Program-made: the position numbers and the translations under genes
Notes under the pieces: model-generated
The model's input: only the letters and a program-made list of their open reading frames with translations
Database searches by the model: none
What the model was told of the DNA's origin: nothing
Part shown: piece after piece, positions 34,260-64,000 of the stretch
Position numbering within the stretch: the first letter of the stretch is position 1
How the letters are laid out: every line of letters begins with the position of its first letter
Assembly (NCBI GenBank): GCA_947623455.1
Contig: OX392527.1
Location: 53,736,401 to 53,800,400, forward strand
DNA: 64,000 bases
Direction: 5' to 3'
Source of the DNA: Mimachlamys varia
Lineage: Eukaryota > Mollusca > Bivalvia > Pectinida > Pectinidae

Positions 34260-35588
34260 ATCAAGCTATAACTTGACCGGTGAGTTTGTGTGACTGGTTG
34301 CCTGGTGTTCACTGCTCTATAACTTGACCGGGGAGTTTGTGTGACTGGTTGCCTGGTGTTCACTGCTCTATAACTTGACCGGGGAGTTTGTGCGACTGGT
34401 TGCCTGCTGTTCACTGCTCTATAACTTGACTGGGGAGTTTGTGCGACTGGTTGCCTGGTGTTCACTGCTCTATAACTGACCGGGGAGTTTGTGCGACTGG
34501 TTGCCTGGTGTTCACTGCTCTATAACTTGACCGGGGAGTTTGTGTGACTGGTTGCCTGGTGTTCACTGCTCTATAACTTGACCGGGGAGTTTGTGTGACT
34601 GGTTGCCTGGTGTTCACTGCTCTATAACTTGACCGGGGAGTTTGTGTGACTGGTTGCCTGCTGTTCACTGCTCTATAACTTGACCGGGGAGTTTGTGTGA
34701 CTGGTTGCCTGGTGTTCACTGCTCTATAACTTGACCGGAGAGTTTGTTTGACTGGTTGCCTGGTGTTCACTGCTCTATAACTTGACCGGGGAGTTTGTGG
34801 ACTGGTTGCCTGCTGTTCACTGCTCTATAACTTGACCGGGGAGTTTGTGTGACTGGTTGCCTGGTGTTCACTGCTCTATAACTTGACCGGGGAGTTTGTG
34901 TGACTGGTTGCCTGGTGTTCACTGCTCTATAACTTGACCGGGGAGTTTGTGTGACTGGTTGCCTGCTGTTCACTGCTCTATAACTTGACCGGGGAGTTTG
35001 TGTGACTGGTTGCCTGGTGTTCACTGCTCTATAACTTGACCGGAGAGTTTGTGTGACTGGTTGCCTGGTGTTCACTGCTCTATAACTTGACCGGGGAGTT
35101 TGTGGACTGGTTGCCTGCTGTTCACTGCTCTATAACTTGACCGGGGAGTTTGTGTGACTGGTTGCCTGCTGTTCACTGCTCTATAACTTGACCGGGGAGT
35201 TTGTGTGACTGGTTGCCTGCTGTTCACTGCTCTATAACTTGACTGGGGAGTTTGTGTGACTGGTTGCCTGGTGTTCACTGCTCTATAACTTGACCGGGGA
35301 GTTTGTGTGACTGGTTGCCTGGTGTTCACTGCTCTATAACTTGACCGGGGAGTTTGTGCGACTGGTTGCCTGGTGTTCACTGCTCTATAACTTGACTGGG
35401 GATTTTGTGTGACTGGTTGCCTGCTGTTCACTGCTCTATAACTTGACCTGGGAGTTTGTGTGACTGGTTGCCTGGTGTTCACTGCTCTATAACTTGACCG
35501 GGGAGTTTGTGTGACTGGTTGCCTGGTGTTCACTGCTCTATAACTTGACCAGGGAGTTTGTGTGACTGGTTGCCTGGTGTTCACTGCT
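34260..35588. repeat. 51-bp minisatellite, about 26 copies
   Basis: The unit contains CTATAACTTGACCGGGGAGT, then TTGTGTGACTGGTTGCCTGG and TGTTCACTGCT. A 49-bp variant with TTTGTGGACT appears at about 34794 and 35099, and the intervening units repeat in the same order. This gives a higher-order repeat of 305 bp (six units). The reverse open frames reading MNTRQPVTQTPRSSYRAV repeats are incidental. Confidence 0.94.
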
Positions 35589-36057
35589 TATCTTTCCTGG
35601 TGAATGGAAGTGATCTTGTGTTATATGGTTATATACATGTACTGAAATTTGATTTCTTAATATTCTGTTCTATCAAGCTTTACATAAAACTAACTGCTGC
35701 AATGTAGGCAAATTGATTATTTTGATAGAATACAGAACAAAAGATATTTTGTTAAAGACCTTTCTGTTTTACAGTTGGAACTGTAAGTTGTAATTGTTTT
35801 GTGTTAAATTTTTTTGTGATTTTGACAGGTGTATAAATTGAATATTCTCATACAAAAATGTTTTAATTAAGGTTGCATTAATATTTATTAATTGTGAAAT
35901 CCTGCTAGAATTGACTATATAATTTTGTATTTATAAATATACTGGATAAATATCTTGTTTGGTAAATAATATTTGTAAGATTATTTTTAATAGTGATATA
36001 CATTAAACCAAACTCTATATATATTTATGAACTTATATATTTGCTGTCCATTTCTTA
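35589..36057. other. Non-coding AT-rich spacer
   Basis: No features are visible apart from high AT content. Confidence 0.5.
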
Positions 36058-36262
36058 TGTGTTCTCGTGATTGGCTAGACTCCAGTCATGTTCCCGTGAT
36101 TGGCCGGACTCCAATCATGTTTCCGTGATTGGCCAGACTCCAATCATGTTCCTGTGATTGGCCAGACTCCAATCATGTTCCCGTGATTGGCCAGACTCCA
36201 ATCAGGTTCCCGTGGTTGGCCAAACACCAGTCATGTTTCCTTGGTTGGCCAAACACCAATCA
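36058..36262. repeat. 29-bp minisatellite, about 7 copies
   Basis: The unit contains GTTCCCGTGATTGGCCAGAC, then TCCAATCAT. Divergence increases rightwards (GGTTGGCCAAACACCA). Confidence 0.88.
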
Positions 36263-36744
36263 CTCTTGATGTCATATTCATCAGTAACATGAATAAAAAG
36301 GATCTAAACACAAAAATTGCATTGAGTGGTGTCTTAGTAGAAATCAAAATATGTCAAAATATTTGCATATTAATTTTCAAATTGAAATCCAAAGATAATC
36401 AACATCTGCTGGAAAACTAAACTACTTGGTTTTAAATCAATATTCAATCCAACACTCTACTTGAAACCAATTACTTGTAGTACAAGGCAACTGATAATTA
36501 CTCAAGACTCAAATGATTCAGAACATCTACAGGTGGGACATTTGAATCACCTCATAATTTGATGAATATAAGCAATAAACTATATTTAACTCTTATTAAG
36601 AAACTTAAATAAACACTTACTTGAACATTGAAATGAGAAAATAGAGAAATGTAGCAATTAAAAATTGTTGAGAAAACACATTTGTAATAAATGTGTAATG
36701 AATCATAGAATGACTTTGCCCCTCCCTTTTTTCATTTTTCAGAC
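36263..36744. other. Non-coding AT-rich spacer
   Basis: I see no gene-like signal between the 29-bp array and the TATA-rich array. Confidence 0.5.
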
Positions 36745-38152
36745 TATATAAAGTGTGGCCAGCCAGCCTATATGAAGTGTGGCTAGCCAGCCTATATAAA
36801 GTGTGGCCACCCAGCCTATATAAAGTGTGGCCAGCCAGTCTATATGAAGTATGGCTATAGCCAGCCTATATGAAGTGTGGATATAGCCAGCCTATATGAA
36901 GTGTGGCTATAGCCAGCCTATATAAAGTGTGGCTAGCCAGCCTATATGAAGTGTGTCTATAGCAAGTCTATATGAAGTGTGGCTAGCTAGCCTATATATA
37001 AAGTGTGGCTAGCTAGCCTTAATAAAGTGTGGCTATAGCCAGCCTTTATAAAGTGTGGCTAGCCAGCCTATATAAAGTGTGGGTAGCCAGCCTATATGAA
37101 GTACGGCTATAGCCAGCCTATATGAAGTACGGCTATAGCCAGCCTATATGAAGTGTGGCTATAGCCAGCCTATATGAAGTGTGGCTATAGCCAGCCTATA
37201 TGAAGTATGGCTATAGCCAGCCTATATGAAGTGTGGCTATAGCCAGCCTATAAGAAGTGTGGCTATAGCCAGCCTATATGAAGTGTGGCTTTAGCCAGTC
37301 TATATGAAGTGTGGCTATAGCCAGCCTATATGAAGTATGGCTATAGCCAGCCTATATAAAGTGTGGCTAGCTAGCCTTAATAAAGTGTGGTTATAGCTAG
37401 CCTATATAAAGTGTGGCTATAGCCAGCCTATATGAAGTATGGCTATAGCCAGCCTATATAAAGTGTGGCTAGCTAGCCTTAATAAAGTGTGGCTATAGCC
37501 AGCCTATATAGTGTGGCTAGATAGCCTATATAAAGTGTGGCTAGCTAGCCTATATATAAAGTGTGGCTAGCTAGCCTATATATAGTGTGGCTAGCAAGCC
37601 TTAATAAAGTGTGGCTATAGCCAGCCTATATAGTGTGGCTAAATAGCCTATATAAAGTGTGGCTAGCCAGCCTATTTAAAGTGTGGGTAGCCAGCCTATA
37701 TGAAGTACGGCTATAGCCAGACTATATGAAGTATGGCTATAGCCAGCCTATATGAAGTGTGGCTATAGCCAGCCTATATGAAGTGTGGCTATAGCCAGCC
37801 TATATGAAGTGTGGCTATAGCCAGCCTATATGAAGTGTGGCTTTAGCCAGTCTATATGAAGTGTGGCTATAGCCAGCCTATATGAAGTATGGCTATATAA
37901 AGTGTGGTTATAGCTAGCCTATATAAAGTGTGGCTATAGCCAGCCTATATAAAGTGTGGTTATAGCTAGCCTATATAAAGTGTGGCTATAGCCAGCCTAT
38001 ATGAAGTATGGCTATAGCCAGCCTATATAAAGTGTGGCTAGCTAGCCTTAATAAAGTGTGGCTATAGCTAGCCTATATAAAGTGTGGCTATAGCCAGCCT
38101 ATATAAAGTGTAGCTAGCTAGCCTTAATAAAGTGTGGCTATAGCTAGCCTAT
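36745..38152. repeat. 24-26-bp TATA-rich minisatellite, about 55 copies
   Basis: The unit contains AGCCTATATGAAGTGTGGCT, then ATAGCC. A large fraction of units read CTATATAAAGTGTGG instead, and some have GCTAGCTAGCC in place of GGCTATAGCC. Each unit therefore carries a self-complementary box (GGCTATAGCC, GGCTAGCC or GCTAGC), and many carry a TATATAAA sequence. Confidence 0.92.
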
Positions 38153-39439
38153 ATGAAGATGGAAATACAACCAAGCTTCTCATCTATACTTTAAGGAACC
38201 TTGACATTTGTTTCAATGAGACGTGGTTTCTGTAGTTGCAATGGAAGCACAAATGTAAAACAAAATTTTATGAATATCTCTGTCACTGCTGTTTGTTTAT
38301 AATAAACACATGATTGAGTTATACCGTAGAAATTACATATGTCACCCTCAACAACACCTAATACTCAAGATCATAATGAACAGACATCAGGAGTTTTTCC
38401 ATGTGACCTTGTGTGAATCAGAATTGAAGTTTTTTCACATACCGTTCATGTTTTATGAAACAAAACAAGTGAAAATCAAATTGTGATTTATGACAATATT
38501 TTAATCTGAAGCATAATTGACATTCTTGCACACAAATATAAATATAGAAAGAGAGAACAGGGATATACTAAAGGATGAAAACCAGAGACAGAAAAATAGA
38601 AAGGGGAAGAGAGGTTCCATATTTACAAAATGTACTTGAAAGCATTTACGTTAATAATAAGTATACTGCACGGATTAAAAACCTGATATATCACAGAGGT
38701 TACTTTAAAACGTTATAATGGTTCAGTTACGTACCTATCACACATTAACTTTTCTCTCAATCCACACTCAGTCTATCTACTTACACAAATTTATACCCTT
38801 TGTAAAATTTCCATCTGCTATCTATCAAACCACATTCTCTACTCAGTAGACAAATTCACACTCCCTTCCCTTCATATCCCATCCATAATAACACTCAGTT
38901 ACCAATTAAAATCTATCCATTAGTTCACACAATCAACACTCTGTTTTTACACCTCTATACATTATTTTCCTATCCATTAAAACTCCATTCATTAATTTTA
39001 CACACCATTACTCAATTCACTCACTAGTAACTCATCCATAAATTTACACACACACACATTTATCAACTCACATGTATTCATATAATCACACACCCTATAT
39101 CCATTTAATCAAAACCCCTTTAATGCTTCAGTAAAGTTTAATATAATACATATCTAAAATAATAACAAAATTATGGTTTATTCTGCTGTCATTATTAAGA
39201 TACAAACCATTAACTTAATATTTTATTCGTCAAAATTTTATCATTCATCACAAAATTTACATCCATGATGTCTATTTTGTCTTCTTAGGACAGAAGAATC
39301 CAAAAGTATCGCTGAACTGATATAATGACAATTTTTAATAATGATAATTTGCAGTTCTATATTTACATAATTTTATGTATACCGCGTTTTCACAACCTAG
39401 TAATTTGTAAGTTAGTCAAAGCGGTCCATAAGTTATCAT
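38153..39439. other. Non-coding; C/A/T-rich low-complexity block
   Basis: About 38730-39120 is poor in G and full of short ACTCA, CATTCA, CCATT and ACACA motifs. It looks like a decayed tandem array on a pyrimidine-rich strand. No exon is seen. Confidence 0.45.
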
Positions 39440-41765
39440 CTATAGTTATCATATTACATGTATCACTAAACCTGACATAGACAGCTATTACATGTATCAC
39501 TAAACCTGACATAAACAGTTATTACATGTATCACTAAACCTGACACGGACAGTTATTACATGTATCACTAAACCTGACACAGACAGTTATTACATGTATC
39601 ACTAAACCTGACACAGACAGTTATTACATGTATCACTAAACCTGACATGTACCACTAAACCTGACACAGACAGTTATTACATGTATCACTGAACCTGACA
39701 CAGACAGTTATAACATGTATCACTGAACCTGACACAGACAGTTATTACATGTATCACTAAACCTGACATAAACAGTTATTACATGTATCACTAAACCTGA
39801 CACAGACAGTTATTACATGTATCACTAAACCTGACACAGACAGTTATTACATGTATCACTAAACCTGACACAGACAGTTATTACATGTATCACTGAACCT
39901 GACATAAATAGTTATTACATGTATCACTAAACCTGACACAGACAGTTATTACATGTATCACTGAACCTGACATAAACAGTTATTACGTGTATCACTAAAC
40001 CTGACACAGACAGTTATTACATGTATCACTAAACCTGACACAGACAGTTATTACATGTATCACTAAATCTGACACAGACAGTTATTACATGTATCACTGA
40101 ACCTGACACAGACAGTTATTACATGTATTACTGAACCTGACACAGACAGTTATTACATGTACCACTAAACCTGACATGGACAGTTATTACATGTATTACT
40201 GAACCTGACACAGACAGTTATTACATGTATTACTGAACCTGACACAGACAGTTATTACATGTATCACTGAACCTGACACAGACAGTTATTACATGTATTA
40301 CTGAACCTGACACAGACAGTTATTACATGTATTACTGAACCTGACACAGACAGTTATTACATGTACCACTAAACCTGACATGGACAGTTATAACATGTAT
40401 CACTAAACCTGACACAGACAGTTATTACATGTATCACTAAACCTGGCATGGACAGTTATTACATGTATCACTAAACCTGACATGGACAGTTATTACATAT
40501 ATCACTAAACCTGACATGGACAGTTATTACATGTATCACTAAACCTGACACAGACAGTTATTACATGTATCACTAAACCTGACACAGACAGTTATTACAT
40601 GTATCACTAAACCTGACATGGACAGTTATTACATGTATCACTGAACTTGACACAGACTGTTATTACATGTATCACTAAACCTGACACAGACAGTTATTAT
40701 ATGTATCACTAAACCTGACACAGACAGTTATTACATGTATCACTAAACCTGACATGGACAGTTATTACATGTATCACTAAACCTGACATGTACCACTAAA
40801 CCTGACACAGACAGTTATTACATGTATCACTGAACCTGACACAGACAGTTATTACATGTATCACTAAACCTGACATGTACCACTAAATCTGACACAGACA
40901 GTTATTACATGTACCACTAAACCTGACACAGACAGTTATTACATGTACCACTAAACCTGACACAGACAGTTATTACATGTATCACTAAACCTGACATATA
41001 CCACTAAACCTGACACAGACAGTTATTACATGTATCACTAAACCTGACATGTACCACTAAACCTGACACAGACAGTTATTACATGTACCACTAAACCTGA
41101 CACAGACAGTTATTACATGTACCACTAAACCTGACACAGACAGTTATTACATGTATCACTGAACCTGACACAGACAGTTATTACATGTATCATTAAACCT
41201 GACACAGACAGTTATTACATGTATCACTAAACCTGACACAGACAGTTATTACATGTATCACTAAACCTGACACAGACAGTTATTACATGTATCACTAAAC
41301 CTGACACAGACAGTTATTACATGTATCACTAAACCTGACACAGACAGTTATATCATGTATCACTGAACCTGACACAGACAGTTATTACATGTATCACTAA
41401 ACCTGACATGGACAGTTATTACATGTATCACTAAACCTGACACAGACAGTTATTACATGTATCACTAAACCTGACACAGACAGTTATTACATGTATCACT
41501 GAACCTGACACAGACAGTTATTACATGTATCACTGAACCTGACACAGACAGTTATTACATGTATCACTAAACCTGACACGGACAGTTATTACATGTATCA
41601 CTAAACCTGACACAGACAGTTATTACATGTATCACTGAACCTGACATAGACAGTTATTACATGTATCACTAAACCTGACATGTATCACTAAACCTGACAT
41701 GTATCACTAAACCTGACACGGACAGTTATTACATGTATCACTGAACCTGACATGGACAGTTGATA
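39440..41765. repeat. 34-bp minisatellite, about 68 copies
   Basis: The unit contains ACAGTTATTACATGTATCAC, then TAAACCTGACACAG. Variants include TGACATGG, CACTGAACC, ATTACTGAACC, ACCACTAAACC and truncated 19-20-bp units (CATGTACCACTAAACCTGA). Each unit holds the palindrome ACATGT. Confidence 0.95.
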
Positions 41766-42604
41766 CTTTCTGGACGGTAGGTACATACAGATTTTCATAC
41801 CAAATTCAAACACTTTTCCAGCACTTTTCTCAATTTTCAAGGTGCATTACTTTCCAAATTTAGGAAAAGGGGTATAATGAACTTTTTTATTTTAGAAAAA
41901 AAAAATTCATGATTGTGATTAATTTTTTTTAATATACGGTAAATCTGAAAAAAATTGCATGTTAACTTCTAGAAAGTATGAATTCAAGCACTTTTCATGC
42001 ATTTGTGAGCAAATTCCAGCACTGACCCCAAATTCCAGCACTTTTTATCTTCAGTGTGAATCATGTATTATACCTAAAAAACCATATGGTTCCTTTTGGA
42101 ATACATTTTTCCTTTTTTCGGTCTTGAAAATGATTGCCGTGAGTAATGATGTGGGAAAACCTGTTACCTATCGATTTGTATAGCCCAAGCTTACGAAGAC
42201 AAGGCGCCATACACCCAAGCACCAACAATTAGAAGAGACAACAGTATTTGATCTACAGACTTTCCTTATACATCACTGTCATGTATTTTCTTTCATTACA
42301 AAATGTTTAACAAAAAACTTCAAGTTTAATCTGACTATGGCTGTTAGTGACAGGTGTATTGTTGAAGTCCAAGACCATATCACTGCTTGCAATTGTGTGT
42401 CAGCCTCTTCAGAAAAGAAAAAGTCCATTGTGGGAGACTCCTAGGATAAGTCAGTTTTTGACACCAAGTGTTGCATTTCATTTCAAGCAGATCTAGAATT
42501 CCACAGCAGTTCTAGGGTGTACACACTAGACAGATCTGTCTGGGCTTTTCCCAAACCAACCACGTGCATTAAAACTGTTCTTTCTGATGTTACAAAGTAA
42601 CAGC
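41766..42604. other. 3' flank of BUB1; possible old repeat
   Basis: The sequence runs up to the BUB1 stop codon at 42605. At about 41800-42050 the phrases 'TCCAGCACTTTT', 'TCAAGCACTTTTCA' and 'AAATTCCAGCACT' recur in the style of a decayed transposon end. Reverse-strand AATAAA-type hexamers (TTTATT on the plus strand near 41885) could end the transcript. This is not certain. Confidence 0.35.
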
Positions 42605-62553
<19,949 letters not shown>

Positions 62554-62960
62554 CTTCAACAAACACCACATAAATCACATCAGTATAAAACATCAAACCG
62601 ATCAAGGAGACACTTCCTACAACCCTATTAACCACAACTAGAGATTTGTTTTGGTAAACAAAAAATGTATATCTCCCCTTTGATAGTTTAAATCTTATGG
62701 CCCAGACAAAACTTTCCTGAAAATATTGCACAAATTTTAGTTTCATTAGAATACCTTCAAACTTTTATGACCTAATTATAAGAGGAACTGCCTGTCGCTT
62801 AATTATAAAATACATCTATATATAAAATACCTTACTATAATGGAGATCATTACAGCAGTCCTCAAAACTGACCCCTCTCCTACAAATGATGGTTGGATGG
62901 AGATATCAATGCTATCATATTGCACACAAAATTAAAGAAAAACTAAAACACATTAGGAAA
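62554..62960. other. Probable BUB1 intron sequence
   Basis: I find no further BUB1 exon here. The sequence is AT-rich and leads into the 18-bp array. Confidence 0.4.
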
Positions 62961-62961
62961 G

Positions 62962-63381
62962 ACCCTGCTATGTTATCAGACCCCGCCATGTTATCAGACC
63001 CCGCCATGTTATCAGACTCCGCTATGTTATCAGACCCCGCTATGTTAGCAGACCCCGCTATGTTATCAGACCAGGCTATGTTATCAGACCCGTCTATGTT
63101 ATCAGACCCCACCATGTTATTAGACCCCGTTATGTTATCAGACTCCACTATGTTATCAGACCCCGCTATGTTATCAGACTCGGCCATGTTATCAGACCCC
63201 GCTATGTTATCAGACCTCCCTATGTTATCAGACCCTGCCATGCTATCAGACCCCGCTATGTTATCAGACCCCGCCATGTTATCAGACCCCGCCATGTTAT
63301 CAGACCCCGCTATGTTATCAGACCCCGCTATGTTATCAGACCCCGCTATGTTATCAGACCAGGCTATGTTATCAGACCCTA
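62962..63381. repeat. 18-bp minisatellite, about 23 copies
   Basis: The unit is ATGTTATCAGACCCCGCT, reading PAMLSD on one strand and AGSDNI on the other. The open frames on both strands are by-products of an 18-base, stop-free unit. Confidence 0.93.
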
Positions 63382-64000
63382 AGCTTGGCCGACATGTGAC
63401 ATTTTACACCTTGTTTGATACTGACCAAGTCCGCTTCACGTCACAGCAATATGTTTAGCCATTCAGATATGTAAAATTTTACATTGACCTTTCATCCAAT
63501 GACCTTGAGGTTTGATCAGTTAGTTCCTGGCTTAACTCAGACCAACTTTGCATCATTATATCGTAACAAAATTTTAAGCAGTTAAAGAGACGTCAAATTT
63601 GACTTTGACATTTGATCAATGACTTAGGCCAAAAAAAATTAATTTCTTGTTTCTCAGGCCCGCCCGCATCCAATATGAACCCCCCGCACCACTCACTTTT
63701 TATTGAAATCAAAAAAATAAAAACGTCCGCGCCGAAAAAAAAAATCCGGAAAAAAATTCCGTCGATGGTTCCCGCATTATCCGGAATCTTGGCCGATCCG
63801 TGTTTAAGAATCTCCCAAATCAGATCATTGAAACGTTTGTTTTTTTCGCGCTTGATTTATTTGCAGTCGGCACATTGTTCGCCATGATTTCCGTTCAGAT
63901 ATCTTGCTCGGGGAATGTTTTATTACCGTGGACGATCTTATCGAATTATAGTGACAGTTGTTCGTTTGGAGAATTGTACAAGGGCTTACGGGACGGATCA
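63382..64000. other. Non-coding right edge with repeat-like text
   Basis: About 63620-63680 (GGCCAAAAAAAATTAATTTC, then TTGTTTCTCAGGCCCGCCCG) looks like the end of a dispersed element. 63720-63960 is unlike the rest of the window, richer in CG dinucleotides (CGTCCGCGCCG, TTTTTTCGCG). No exon is recognised. Confidence 0.4.

Noticed and set aside
34238..35584. Reverse frames with MNTRQPVTQTPRSSYRAV repeats
   Set aside because: The 51-bp unit is divisible by three and lacks stops in that frame; frames break wherever a 49- or 50-bp unit occurs.
39440..41765. Possible CRISPR array because of short regular repeats
   Set aside because: Units abut directly with no unique spacers, and the context is eukaryotic genes with introns. 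The same applies to the arrays at 13325, 20315 and 48756.
62886..63458. 190-codon frame rich in PAMLSD repeats, with a mirrored reverse frame
   Set aside because: It is created by the 18-bp stop-free minisatellite on both strands.

Overview
This is animal (eukaryotic) genomic DNA: AT-rich, intron-rich and unusually full of minisatellites. The dispersed repeats match ones I associate with molluscs, probably a bivalve. They include 'GTCCGTCGTCGTGCG' element heads, elements carrying 'TGACCTTGA...TCAAGGTCA', and a tRNA-like SINE. The taxon is an inference from repeat style and from the two proteins, not from a database search.

Two genes can be reconstructed exon by exon, and they point towards each other. 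(1) Plus strand, 11771-27135: inositol polyphosphate multikinase (IPMK), five coding exons with matching phases and GT/AG borders. They give a complete 339-residue protein with the PxxxDxKxG signature, an SSIL motif and the C-terminal IDF motif. (2) Minus strand, 62553 down to 42605: the C-terminal half of the spindle-checkpoint kinase BUB1 (BUB1/MadBub type). Twelve coding exons all keep frame and end in a stop codon. The kinase domain has its glycine-rich loop, AMK lysine, HGDIKPDN catalytic loop and DFG. The N-terminal TPR half is not visible and should lie beyond the right edge.

Layout. 1-5.5 kb: non-coding with a TA-flanked MITE and a foldback element. 5.5-8.8 kb: a 24-bp minisatellite that makes spurious open frames of up to 1121 codons. 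8.8-11.8 kb: non-coding. 11.8-27.1 kb: IPMK, with 26-, 48-, 59- and 47-bp arrays, MITEs and a tandem-core element in its introns. 27.1-42.6 kb: intergenic. It holds a mariner-like MITE, a SINE split by a second tandem-core element, and arrays of 40, 51, 29, 26 and 34 bp. 42.6-62.6 kb: BUB1. Its largest visible intron (11.4 kb) is mostly one minisatellite of about 9 kb built from 43-bp and 25-bp modules, with an 875-bp inverted-repeat transposon inserted in it. 62.6-64 kb: an 18-bp minisatellite and unassigned sequence.

About a third of the window is tandem repeat, in 14 unrelated array families. No prokaryotic operon, CRISPR array or defence system is present. The most informative signals are the repeat biology: elements whose ends can be mapped by nesting, higher-order structure in the arrays, transposons spreading nuclear-receptor-like half-sites, and a duplicated splice-acceptor segment upstream of IPMK exon 3.
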